From JAILLW01 sp045640525 (GTDB lineage Bacteria; Bacillota; Clostridia; Lachnospirales; Lachnospiraceae), in NCBI GenBank assembly GCA_045640525.1, contig JAZUFE010000042.1, forward strand, positions 1 through 64,000: a DNA stretch of 64,000 nucleotides. The letters are read 5' to 3'. The notes under the pieces were generated by a model. It had not been told where the DNA came from and did not search any database. It saw only the letters and a program-made list of their open reading frames with translations. The first letter of the stretch is position 1; each line of letters starts with the position of its first letter. This document shows, in pieces, positions 15,389 to 25,436 of this stretch. The position numbers and the translations under genes are program-made.

Positions 15389-16339
15389 TTATTCGGTGAG
15401 TTTATTCTTGGGTTTCCCGGAGGGAAGTTGAGATATTATCAAAGCTGCAAACATAAGAATGCAACCGATGATTTCTTTCAGTGTCAATTGGTCATTAAGA
15501 TAGAGCCAGCCGGACAGTACGGAAATAACAGACTCGAGACTCATAACGATTGAGGCTATGGTCGGATTGGTTCCGTTTTGACCGACAAGCTGCAGGGTAT
15601 ACGCAATACCGGATGATAGAATTCCGGCGTACAGTATCGGACCTATTGCGGCTATTAATGATTCAACAGACGGCGATTCAAATATCAGCATTGCCACTGT
15701 CGAAATGATTCCGCATATCAGAAACTGAATGCAGCTCATCATTACTGCATTAGCTTTGACAACGAAGTGATTTATTATCTGAATGTGCAATGTATAGCAT
15801 ACGGCACATCCGATAAGGAGCAGTTCACCGATGCCGAAAGAGACATCATTGGTTTTCATACAAAGAAGATACAGTCCCGATACAGTCAAAACGACGGCAA
15901 CCCAAACAGTAGGTGCCACTTTTTGATGAAGAAACAAACCTGTCAACGGTACCATTATTACATACATGGATGTGATGAATCCGGCCTTACCGGAAGTAAC
16001 ATAAACCATAGCGGCCTGTTGAAGAGAAGATGCTACGAACAGAACCATTCCGCAACATATTCCGCCCACCCAGGAGTTTTTTAGGAAAATTCGTTTGGGG
16101 ATAATATTTCCGTCAGCACCTATAGGGTCGATGGAATTTTTGGTGGCAATACGGGTAAATATTAAAGTCACCGGTATTAAGAATAATGTTCCGACGAAGC
16201 TTCTGGCCGCGAGGAATGTGAATGTTCCAAGATAATCCGTAACGATATCCTGTGCCACAAAGGTTGATCCCCATAAAAAGGCGGCAATAAACAATAGAAA
16301 GTATTTAATTAAATTACCTTTTCGCTTATTTGAACTCAT
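15389..16339 (-). CDS. DMT superfamily (EamA) transporter
   Basis: 316 aa with ten predicted helices in two EamA repeats. The first repeat opens FLLFIAAFLWGSTFVAQ and the second ends with SLESVISVLSGWLYLND, QLTLKEIIGCILMF, a classic EamA signature. Members export amino acids or other metabolites; the substrate is not readable. The cytoplasmic C-terminus is short and basic. The helicase gene follows after 5 bp, so both are on one message. No strong ribosome site precedes ATG 16339. Confidence 0.9.
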   Translation of the reverse strand: MSSNKRKGNLIKYFLLFIAAFLWGSTFVAQDIVTDYLGTFTFLAARSFVGTLFLIPVTLIFTRIATKNSIDPIGADGNIIPKRIFLKNSWVGGICCGMVLFVASSLQQAAMVYVTSGKAGFITSMYVIMVPLTGLFLHQKVAPTVWVAVVLTVSGLYLLCMKTNDVSFGIGELLLIGCAVCYTLHIQIINHFVVKANAVMMSCIQFLICGIISTVAMLIFESPSVESLIAAIGPILYAGILSSGIAYTLQLVGQNGTNPTIASIVMSLESVISVLSGWLYLNDQLTLKEIIGCILMFAALIISQLPSGKPKNKLTE

Positions 16340-16514
16340 AGCACATAATTTAACTACTTTTGGCAGGATAAGTCAATGAGTAAGACATATACCGGATAAT
16401 TACAATAGATGGAAATGCGGAAACTTCATCATGGATTTCTTGAATTAATAGGGTGTTCGAGATATCTTATTAATATAGCCATCTATAAACTATGACATAA
16501 TAGGGGGATATTTG

Positions 16515-19500
16515 ATGGAACACTTTATAACAGGTTTTTTGAATACAGTAAGCAAGTATGGTAATGAGCCTGCGGTTTCGGACGAGTTTAGCACATTTAC
16601 ATATGCGCAGCTGCTTGATTACGGCAGGACCATTGCGGGTAATCTTAAGGCGCAGGGAATTGGGCACGGAGACAGAGTAATTATCGAAATTCCCAGATGT
16701 AAGGAATATGCAGGATGCCTTATAGGATGCTGGCTGATAGGCGTAGTGGCAATTCCCCTTTCGGATGACTATCCGGAGGACAGACTTGATTATATTAAGA
16801 AAGATTCACAATATGAGCTGAGCATCAACGAAGCATTCATTAAGAATTTGGATACATCACTTAAGGCAGATCCGATTATCGCAGACATGGCGGATGAAGG
16901 CCTGATAATATATACATCCGGATCGACAGGAAATCCTAAGGGTGTTATTCATGATTTCTACTCAATGGCGGAAGTGGCCAACAGAAACAGCGCTCACGAC
17001 CAGGCAGATGACACGAAGAGGAATAATGTTGCAGGTCTTGTTGCCCCGTTTACATTTATAGTCGGAGTAGGTCTGTTCATTGCAGCGGTTTCTTTGGCCA
17101 AACATCTGGTGATTGTTTCTGATGAGATAAGAAAAGATCCGATTAAGCTTGCCAAATACTACGATGATAATGATATTGAATCGTCATTTGTTCCTCCGAG
17201 AATGGTTAATTTTATGCTGGAACACAATAAATCTTTGAAGGTCATTTCGGTCGGTTCCGAAAGAATAACCAACATCTATTTTGACGATCATCCGGTTGTA
17301 ATGAACGGCTACGGAGCTACCGAGCTGTTTGGCGGAACATTGGCATTTAAGGTGGATAAGAAATATGAAAATACTCCTATAGGTAAGCCTTTCGGAAGTG
17401 AAAAGGCCTATGTTTTGGACGATGACAATAACGAGGTCGAAACGGGTGAACTGTGCATATCCGGATATGTCGCCAAAGGATATTTGAATCGTGAAAAGGA
17501 AACAAAGAAAGCATTTATAAAAAATCCGTTCAAAGATATAGACGGATTTGACCGTATGTTCAGAACCGGTGATATTGTGAAGCGCCTTCCGGACGGTAAC
17601 CTTGTTTTCGTAGAGCGTAAAGACTGGATGATTAAGATTAACGGTCAACGTGTTGAACCGCTCGAAGTTGAAGGTACCATAAGGAGAATAGCGGGAGTAA
17701 AGGAAGCTGTGGTAAAGGATTTCACGGCTCCGAACGGTATCACTTATCTTGCGGCATACTATGTATGCAATGAGGATGTAAGCCGGGAGCAGATATTGCA
17801 GTTTTGCAAATCACATCTGACATCTTATATGGTGCCTTCGTTCTATATTCGTATGGATAAGCTGCCGATAAATCCGAACGGAAAATTGGATCGTATTAAT
17901 CTTCCCGAACCTGATATTTCTGCGTTTAAGAGTGAGTACGCAGCACCCGAAAGCAAGATTGAAGAATCTGTTTGCAATGCTGTTGAATCTGTACTTAAGT
18001 GTGGCAGGGTTGGAAGAAATGACGATTTCTTCTTGCTTGGAGGAGATTCAATTAAGGCAATGGAAGCGATAAGCATATTGGATGATCTTCCTATCGATAC
18101 GGAAACATTTATTAAGGGAAGAACTCCTGCACAGATTGCCAAGCTTATAGAAAACGGCGGCGCTGATGAAATTATATTTGAGAGAGTTGAAAAGCCGGAA
18201 TATCCGCTGACATCTTCTCAACTCGGAGTTTATCTTGACGTTACCAAAAATCCCGAAAAGCTCATGTATAACAATCCGATCAAAATAGAACTTGCCCCGG
18301 AGACTGATATAGACAGGCTCATTGCGGCTGTTGATAAGGCCGTGAATAATCATAAAGCTTATCATTGCAGTATTGAGGTAAGAAACGGATTTCCCTGTAT
18401 GGTTCCCAATGATTGGCAGTTCCATACCGTGCAAGAACAAAGCGATGATATTGAAAAGTCTTTGCATGAATTCGTTAGACCGTTTGACTTGGGAAGCGGA
18501 GAGCTTATTCGTGCATGCGTGTTTGGAAACGGTGCAAATAAAGTTCTTGCCATGGATGCGCATCATATAGTATTTGACGGTACTACGCTTTCGGTGCTGC
18601 TAAAGGAAATAGGCAAGCTCTATGATGGCCGCGATATATATGAAGAAAGAACATCGGCGTTTGATCTTTCGACCTATGAAGAAGTGATGAAAACAACCGA
18701 TAAATACGCGAAGGCCAAGGCGTTTTTTGAAGAAAAATTCAAAGACAGCGATGTTTCGAATGATTTTCCGTATGATTTTGAAGATACGGGAGCCGCAACA
18801 CTTGATACGGTAGATTTGAATGTTACTTTGGATGAAAAGAAACTTCTCAAATTCCTCAAGAGTAATAACCTTACACAGAATTCTCTTTTCCTTGCAGCAT
18901 TTTCTTACGTTCTTGCAAAATATAACGGCACGGACAAGTCTTTGGTCAGTGTCGGCGAAAACGGACGTCATACTTCCATGACGTTTAATACCGCCGGCAT
19001 GCTTGTTAAGACATTGGCTGTTTGGACGGATTTGTCACATAAAAATAATATTGCAGAATATGTATCGGATTTGCAAAAAACATTCAGAGACAGTGTTGCA
19101 AATGACATATACCCGTTTACCGAACTTGCCGGTGAATACAATCTTTTGCTTGATTACTCGTTTGTCTATCAAGGCGACAGTTTCAGTACTTTGACTCTTG
19201 GAGATAAAGAGTATCGGGTATTGGGAATCGGAAATCCGGATGCTATGAACAAGATGACGCTGATGGTCTTTGAAAGTGACGGTTCATACAGATTGAGTTT
19301 TAGATACAGAAGCGATCTTTTCTCCAAAGAGCTTATGGAAGCATTTGCCGATTCTTATGTGTGTGCGGTTAATGAATTTATTGATAAGGAATTATTGAAC
19401 GAAGTTGATCTTGTTTCCCCAAGGCAGTTACAGCTTCTTGATTCATTCTGCTCGGACGAAAAGGAATTTGATTCCAAAACCGTTTCCGAATGGTTTGGCT

Positions 19501-22500
19501 ATTGGGCCAAGAAGAATCCGAAACATGAACTTGTTGTTTGCTCGGATAAACATATTTCGTATGAATATGCGGACAGGATTACGAATAATATTGCCGGTTA
19601 TATCAATAAGCTCGGAATGAATCGTAATGATGTTGTTTCTGTTTTGATTCCGAGGAGTGAGTGGATAGTTCTTGCAACATACGGAGTGCTTAAATCCGGC
19701 TGTGCATATGAACCGCTGGATCCTTCATATCCGTCCGAGAGACTCTCGTTTATGGTAGAGAATGCGAATGCAAAGCTGCTTATCACTACTTGTGAACTCG
19801 AGGGAATGATTAAGAATTATTCGGGCGAGGTATTGTATATTGAGGATATTCTCAATCTTCCCGATATGCCGAATCCTCAGATTAATAATGAGCCGGATGA
19901 TTTGTATACATTACTTTATACGAGTGGTACAACAGGTACACCAAAGGGAGTAATGCTCACGCATAAGAATGTTTCATCACTTACTCAGATATGCAAAGAA
20001 ATATTTGAGCTTAATGATGAAACGGTAAATGCCTGTTATGCTTCGTACGGTTTCGACGCCTGCATGATGGATATTGCAACTATTCCCGCAAACGGAGGTA
20101 CGATTCACGTTATCCCGGAACAGATGCGCCTTGATTTGAAAGTTTTGGATGAGTATTTCGTAGAAAATAAAGTTACTCATAGCTTTATGACAACGCAGAT
20201 AGGCGGACAGTTTGCGCAACTTACCCAATCGCAGTATCTGAAATATTTGTTCCTGGGCGGTGAGACTTTGGCTGCGCTTAAGACAGATGAACTTCCTTTT
20301 AGCATCGTTAACGGATACGGACCTACCGAAGGTACGGCGTTCATTGCTACACATAAGGTTAGCGGACGTTCGCTCAGAATTCCTATAGGAAAGGTTAACT
20401 GTAACGATAAGGTATATATTGTCGACAGAAATCTTAACAGGCTTCCGATAGGAGCACCGGGTGAGCTCATGGTTGCAGGCTGCCAGGTTAGCAAAGGATA
20501 TCTTAACCTTCCCGAAAAGACTGAAGCGGCGTATCTTAAGAATCCTTTTTCAAAGGATGAAAAATATTCAAATGTTTACCGTACCGGAGATATAGTCAGA
20601 TTTCTCCCGAACGGTTTGCTTGATTTTATCGGACGTCATGACGGACAGGTTAAAATCCGCGGATTCCGTGTTGAACTTACTGAGATTGAAGAGGTAATAA
20701 GACGCTTTGACCAAATATCGGATGCAACGGTTACCGCCTTTGATAATCCGTCGGGAGGCAAATACCTTGCTGCATACGTCGTATCCGACAGCAAGGTGGA
20801 TATAGATGCCCTTAACAGCTTTATTAAGTCGGAGAAACCTCCGTATATGGTACCGTCTGTAACCATGCAGATTGATGCCATACCGCTTAATCAGAACCAA
20901 AAGGTTAACAAAAGAGCACTTCCTGTTCCGAAATTTTCTTTTGGGGAAATCACACCGCCTCAAACTGAATTGCAGAAGAGAATTTTTAATATTATTGCAG
21001 GCGTTATCGGACATGAAGGATTCGGTATAAAGACGGATATATTTGAAGCAGGTCTTACGTCCATAGGATCCGTCAAACTTAATGTGGAACTTGCACAAGA
21101 ATTCGGAGTCCCCGTAAAAATAGCCGATATTTCTAATAACAGAACTGTCGAAGCTCTCGAAGCATTCTTTGCCGAAAATACGGAATCCGAAAGCTATGAT
21201 ATCTACGAAGAGTATCCGATTACTCAGACTCAAAGCGGAATATTTGTTGAATGCAGTATGAATCCGGAAAGTGTTGCTTATAACATTCCGGTGCTTTTTA
21301 GTGTTAGTGATACGGTGGACTGCGATAAGCTTGTCGAGAGCATTAAAAGAACTTTCAATGCTCATCCGTATACGAAGATGATTCTTAAGATGAGTGAAAC
21401 CGGAGATATCAAGGCAGTAAGACAGGATGATGCAGAGGTTAAGGTTGATGTTGTCGTATGCAAAGAAAAGCCTAAAATAAAGGATATTGTAAAGCCGTTT
21501 AAACTCCTGGATGCTCCTCTTTACCGTGTGGCTTTATATAAGACGGAAGAGGGAAACTATTTGTTCGTGGATTTACATCATATTATTGCAGACGGAACAT
21601 CCGAGACCATTATCTTTGCCCAAATGCAACAGATATATAACGGCGAAAATGTCCATAAGGAAAAGTACACTTGCTTTGAACTTGCTCTTGATGAAGAAAA
21701 GAACAGAGCATCTGATTTATATGAAAAGGCAAAAGAATATTATGACGGTATTCTCTTGGGATGTGATGCGGATTGTATTCCTTTCAAGGCTCCGGAATCT
21801 TCAGAGGCAGAGTCGGGTTCGATAACGGAGGAATTCAGTCTTGATTTGAATGCCGTAAATAAATATTGTGACGAAAACAAACTGACAAAGAATGCATTCT
21901 TTAATGCGGCGTTCGCCGTTACGCTTGCAAGATTTATGAATCGGGAGCAGGTTGTTTACACAACGATTCACAACGGAAGAAATGATTCAAGGCTTGCAGG
22001 CGCAGTAGGTATGCTTGTTAAAACCATTCCGATAGCGGCGTCGATGGATGCCAATACGTTGGTGAGTGAATTTGCAATCGGAATACGTGACCGGATAATG
22101 AACGGAATTGTCAACGATACATTCTCCTTTGCGGAGATTTCCGAAAAATACGGAATCAAAGCGGACGTTATGTTCGTGTATCAGGATGAAACGTTCACAA
22201 GCGATGCCATCAACAGTGATATTGCTCAAATAGATGAGGCGGTTGCCGAAGAAGCCAAAGAGCCTATTTCGGTAGAACTTATTTTGAAGAACGGAATAAT
22301 CATAACAAGAACGAATTACAGAAAGGATGTATTCAATAAGGAATTCATTTCAAGCTTCATTTCATCATTTGAATGCGCATGCGAGTCGATGCTGAAAACA
22401 GAGCTTGTCAAAGATGTGAATATTTGCTCGAAAAATGCGAAAGCATTTGTCGATTCAATGAATAGTACCGATACACAGTTCCTTAAAGCTCCGGCACACA

Positions 22501-25436
22501 GACTGTTTGAAATGCAGGTTGAAAAGCATCCCGATAAGAAGGCAGTCACGACATCCGATGCGACATATACGTATAAGGAACTTAACGAGCATGCCAACAG
22601 AATTGCCAATTATCTTTTGGACGCAGGAATCAAAACCGGGGATATGGTCGGCATTGTTCTTGAAAGAACGGTTGACCTGGTAGCTGCCCAACTCGGAATC
22701 CTGAAAGCCGGGGGAGCTTTTCTTCCGATGCTTCCGGAATATCCGGACGACAGAATACAATACTGCATTTTGGATGCGGCCTGCCCTTTCGTTATTACGT
22801 CCAAGACATATAAAGACTCCAAAACGAAAATGCTTACCCAACTGCCGAAATGCAGATTTGTTACGCTTGATGAATTGTATGAAAACAAAAATTCAAACAA
22901 TCCCGAGCTTGACGTTCCGCTAAATTCGTTGGCGTATTGTATTTATACTTCGGGATCTACAGGTACACCAAAGGGAGTTATGATTGAACACCATAACATT
23001 ACAAATTTCCTTCAGACGTGCATTGGAAGCACGATGATGTATTCGATTATGGATGAGGATGCAGCGGGAATAAGTCTTTCTTCGGTGTCTTTTGATATGT
23101 CGATTTTTGAGATTCACTGTCCGCTTTCAGTGGGAGCATCTTTATATATAGCAACAGAGGATGAAATACATAATCCGCTTAAACTTATAAATGCTGCTCT
23201 TGAGAATAACGTTCAGACAATTGTAACTACACCTTCGTTCATGTCGAATGTGATTGATATTCCCGAATTTGCGGACGTGATAAGGAATTTTAAGTCAATA
23301 ATGTTGGGTGCTGAAGCATTTCCGGCAGGATTCTTTGACAGAATAAAAGAAATATCAAATGATGTTACCATTCTTAACGGATACGGCCCGACAGAAACGA
23401 CGATATCATCTTCGGCTAAGATTCTCTCAAACGGAAAGAATTTTACCATAGGAGGTCCGGCAAGTAACTACAAGTACTATATTATGGACGGATTCGGACA
23501 TGTTCAACCGCCGTATGCATACGGTGAACTGATCATATGCGGTGAGGGCGTAGGACGAGGATATGTGAATCTTCCCGAAAAGAATGCAGCTGCGTTTTTT
23601 GACATGGACGGCGTTCAAGCATACCATAGCGGTGATATGGCAAGAGTCAATAAGGATGCTGAGATTGAACTTTTCGGAAGAATTGATAATCAGGTTAAAC
23701 TCCGCGGATTCAGAGTTGAGCTTGACGAAATTGAAAATCAGATACGTGCATTTGACAACATCAAGCAAAGCAAGGTTATAGTAAGAAATAACGGATCGGA
23801 AGATTATTTGGCGGCGTTTTTTACGGCCGATCATGAGGTTGATGTTGATGCACTCGTAGCATATCTTAAGTCGAAACTTACATACTATATGGTTCCGGCC
23901 GCAATCATGCAGATTGAAAAGATGCCTTTGAATGCAAGCGGCAAAATCGATAAGAAAGCGTTACCGAATATTACCATGATTAAGCGAAAACATGGCAGAA
24001 AATCTCCTAAACGCGAACTTGAAAAAGAATTGTGCGAGCTTTTTAAAGGTGTATTGAAAGTAGATGAATATTATCCCGAGGATGATTTCTTCGAAATGGG
24101 AGGAACGTCACTTTCTGCTTCAAAGATAGTTATGACCCTTATGTCAAAAGGCTATGAAGTACAGTATCAGGATGTGTTTGAAAATCCGACCCCCGAAATG
24201 CTGGCAGAACATATCGAGGGCAAGGAGCATTCCTCGGAGGATAAAGATATTAATTCCGACAGCTTTGATATTAAGTCGGATTATCCGGAACAGCTTAGAT
24301 ATAACACTATTGAATATGCCGAAGAATTGAAAAGAGAGCCTCTTGGTGATGTGGTGCTTACGGGAGCCGTAGGCTTTTTGGGAATACATATTCTTAAAGA
24401 GCTGCTTGATACGGAAGCGGGAAAAATTATATGCCTTGTAAGACGCGGAAGCTTCGAAAGTTCTCAAAAGCGTCTTAGAAGTATGCTTATATATTACTTT
24501 GAGAATCCTATGGATGAACTTGTTCAAAAGCGCGTTAAGGTTATTGAAGCCGATGTGACGGATAATGTTTTCGATGTATTGAGAAATGAGAAATTCGATA
24601 CAATTATTAACTGTGCTGCCTGCGTAAAGCATTATGCGGCAGATGATATTCTTGAACGCATTAATGTGGGTGGCGTAGAGAATATGATTCGTGTTGCGCA
24701 AGAAAAGAAGGCATGCTTGATTCAGATATCCACTGTATCCATCGGAGGAGCTCATACCGCCGAAACATGGAAGCGTCGCGTCAAAATGTACGAAAACAGT
24801 TTGTTTGTAATCGATGATATGGGCAATAAGTATGGTATTTCAAAGTATCATGCGGAACTGAAAATGCTGGAGGCTATCAAAAACGGAATGCGCGGTAAGA
24901 TAATCCGTGTAGGAAATCTCATGGGTCGTCATAAAGACGGTGAATTCCAGATAAACTTCAATACCAATGCATTTATGAATGCCCTTAAGGGATTTGCCGC
25001 TATAGGAAAATCACCTATCAGTCACGGGACCGACCGTATGAGTTTTTCACCGATAGACATGACGGCAAGAGCTGTAGTGCTTCTTGCGGGAACGAATGAT
25101 AAGTTCACGGCATTCAATGCCGATAACCGCTTCGTTTTCGATGAATGGCAGCTTATAGAAGCGGCCAATAAGTGTGGCGTAAGTATTACACCGGTTCCGG
25201 ATACAGAGTATTATGCGGATTACTACAGGATGCTCGGAGATCCGAACTTTAATGCCAAGCTTCAGGGACTTATGACAAATGATCGTCCCGACATTCATGG
25301 CGTTGAACTTGATAATACATTTACCACTAACGTGTTATATCGTCTGGGATTTTCATGGCCGCTTCCTGATATAGCTTATCTTGAACGTGCTCTGGAAAGC
25401 TTGCTGACGTTGGATTATTTTGAGGATGAGGATTAA
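16515..25436 (+). CDS. Three-module nonribosomal peptide synthetase with terminal reductase (A-T-C-A-T-C-A-T-R)
   Basis: 2973 aa from ATG 16515 (GGGGG 8 nt upstream). Order by approximate residue: A1 1-480 (IYTSGSTGNPKG, NGYGATE, RTGD, NPNGKLD), T1 GGDSIKAM at about 510, C1 with intact HHIVFDG at about 683, A2 (YTSGTTGTPKG about 1134, NGYGPTE about 1266), T2 GLTSIGSVKL about 1514, C2 with HHIIADG about 1689, A3 (YTSGSTGTPKG about 2143, NGYGPTE about 2288), T3 GGTSLSAS about 2530, R domain with GAVGFLG about 2617 and catalytic YGISK about 2774. The reductase would release the chain as an aldehyde with NAD(P)H. A2 and A3 keep the Asp that holds the amino group (FDAC, FDMS); A1 has PFTFIVG instead, so it probably loads a non-alpha-amino acid. 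No Sfp-type phosphopantetheinyl transferase or dedicated exporter is adjacent. Confidence 0.95.
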   Translation: MEHFITGFLNTVSKYGNEPAVSDEFSTFTYAQLLDYGRTIAGNLKAQGIGHGDRVIIEIPRCKEYAGCLIGCWLIGVVAIPLSDDYPEDRLDYIKKDSQYELSINEAFIKNLDTSLKADPIIADMADEGLIIYTSGSTGNPKGVIHDFYSMAEVANRNSAHDQADDTKRNNVAGLVAPFTFIVGVGLFIAAVSLAKHLVIVSDEIRKDPIKLAKYYDDNDIESSFVPPRMVNFMLEHNKSLKVISVGSERITNIYFDDHPVVMNGYGATELFGGTLAFKVDKKYENTPIGKPFGSEKAYVLDDDNNEVETGELCISGYVAKGYLNREKETKKAFIKNPFKDIDGFDRMFRTGDIVKRLPDGNLVFVERKDWMIKINGQRVEPLEVEGTIRRIAGVKEAVVKDFTAPNGITYLAAYYVCNEDVSREQILQFCKSHLTSYMVPSFYIRMDKLPINPNGKLDRINLPEPDISAFKSEYAAPESKIEESVCNAVESVLKCGRVGRNDDFFLLGGDSIKAMEAISILDDLPIDTETFIKGRTPAQIAKLIENGGADEIIFERVEKPEYPLTSSQLGVYLDVTKNPEKLMYNNPIKIELAPETDIDRLIAAVDKAVNNHKAYHCSIEVRNGFPCMVPNDWQFHTVQEQSDDIEKSLHEFVRPFDLGSGELIRACVFGNGANKVLAMDAHHIVFDGTTLSVLLKEIGKLYDGRDIYEERTSAFDLSTYEEVMKTTDKYAKAKAFFEEKFKDSDVSNDFPYDFEDTGAATLDTVDLNVTLDEKKLLKFLKSNNLTQNSLFLAAFSYVLAKYNGTDKSLVSVGENGRHTSMTFNTAGMLVKTLAVWTDLSHKNNIAEYVSDLQKTFRDSVANDIYPFTELAGEYNLLLDYSFVYQGDSFSTLTLGDKEYRVLGIGNPDAMNKMTLMVFESDGSYRLSFRYRSDLFSKELMEAFADSYVCAVNEFIDKELLNEVDLVSPRQLQLLDSFCSDEKEFDSKTVSEWFGYWAKKNPKHELVVCSDKHISYEYADRITNNIAGYINKLGMNRNDVVSVLIPRSEWIVLATYGVLKSGCAYEPLDPSYPSERLSFMVENANAKLLITTCELEGMIKNYSGEVLYIEDILNLPDMPNPQINNEPDDLYTLLYTSGTTGTPKGVMLTHKNVSSLTQICKEIFELNDETVNACYASYGFDACMMDIATIPANGGTIHVIPEQMRLDLKVLDEYFVENKVTHSFMTTQIGGQFAQLTQSQYLKYLFLGGETLAALKTDELPFSIVNGYGPTEGTAFIATHKVSGRSLRIPIGKVNCNDKVYIVDRNLNRLPIGAPGELMVAGCQVSKGYLNLPEKTEAAYLKNPFSKDEKYSNVYRTGDIVRFLPNGLLDFIGRHDGQVKIRGFRVELTEIEEVIRRFDQISDATVTAFDNPSGGKYLAAYVVSDSKVDIDALNSFIKSEKPPYMVPSVTMQIDAIPLNQNQKVNKRALPVPKFSFGEITPPQTELQKRIFNIIAGVIGHEGFGIKTDIFEAGLTSIGSVKLNVELAQEFGVPVKIADISNNRTVEALEAFFAENTESESYDIYEEYPITQTQSGIFVECSMNPESVAYNIPVLFSVSDTVDCDKLVESIKRTFNAHPYTKMILKMSETGDIKAVRQDDAEVKVDVVVCKEKPKIKDIVKPFKLLDAPLYRVALYKTEEGNYLFVDLHHIIADGTSETIIFAQMQQIYNGENVHKEKYTCFELALDEEKNRASDLYEKAKEYYDGILLGCDADCIPFKAPESSEAESGSITEEFSLDLNAVNKYCDENKLTKNAFFNAAFAVTLARFMNREQVVYTTIHNGRNDSRLAGAVGMLVKTIPIAASMDANTLVSEFAIGIRDRIMNGIVNDTFSFAEISEKYGIKADVMFVYQDETFTSDAINSDIAQIDEAVAEEAKEPISVELILKNGIIITRTNYRKDVFNKEFISSFISSFECACESMLKTELVKDVNICSKNAKAFVDSMNSTDTQFLKAPAHRLFEMQVEKHPDKKAVTTSDATYTYKELNEHANRIANYLLDAGIKTGDMVGIVLERTVDLVAAQLGILKAGGAFLPMLPEYPDDRIQYCILDAACPFVITSKTYKDSKTKMLTQLPKCRFVTLDELYENKNSNNPELDVPLNSLAYCIYTSGSTGTPKGVMIEHHNITNFLQTCIGSTMMYSIMDEDAAGISLSSVSFDMSIFEIHCPLSVGASLYIATEDEIHNPLKLINAALENNVQTIVTTPSFMSNVIDIPEFADVIRNFKSIMLGAEAFPAGFFDRIKEISNDVTILNGYGPTETTISSSAKILSNGKNFTIGGPASNYKYYIMDGFGHVQPPYAYGELIICGEGVGRGYVNLPEKNAAAFFDMDGVQAYHSGDMARVNKDAEIELFGRIDNQVKLRGFRVELDEIENQIRAFDNIKQSKVIVRNNGSEDYLAAFFTADHEVDVDALVAYLKSKLTYYMVPAAIMQIEKMPLNASGKIDKKALPNITMIKRKHGRKSPKRELEKELCELFKGVLKVDEYYPEDDFFEMGGTSLSASKIVMTLMSKGYEVQYQDVFENPTPEMLAEHIEGKEHSSEDKDINSDSFDIKSDYPEQLRYNTIEYAEELKREPLGDVVLTGAVGFLGIHILKELLDTEAGKIICLVRRGSFESSQKRLRSMLIYYFENPMDELVQKRVKVIEADVTDNVFDVLRNEKFDTIINCAACVKHYAADDILERINVGGVENMIRVAQEKKACLIQISTVSIGGAHTAETWKRRVKMYENSLFVIDDMGNKYGISKYHAELKMLEAIKNGMRGKIIRVGNLMGRHKDGEFQINFNTNAFMNALKGFAAIGKSPISHGTDRMSFSPIDMTARAVVLLAGTNDKFTAFNADNRFVFDEWQLIEAANKCGVSITPVPDTEYYADYYRMLGDPNFNAKLQGLMTNDRPDIHGVELDNTFTTNVLYRLGFSWPLPDIAYLERALESLLTLDYFEDED

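Noticed and set aside
16340..16514. Specific promoter for the NRPS operon
   Set aside because: AT-rich sequence offers several weak -10-like hexamers (for example CATAAT near 16495) but no convincing -35 pair.
20568..21365. 265-aa open frame on the minus strand inside the NRPS gene
   Set aside because: It is the shadow of strongly biased codons in the NRPS frame; no ribosome site or known domain.
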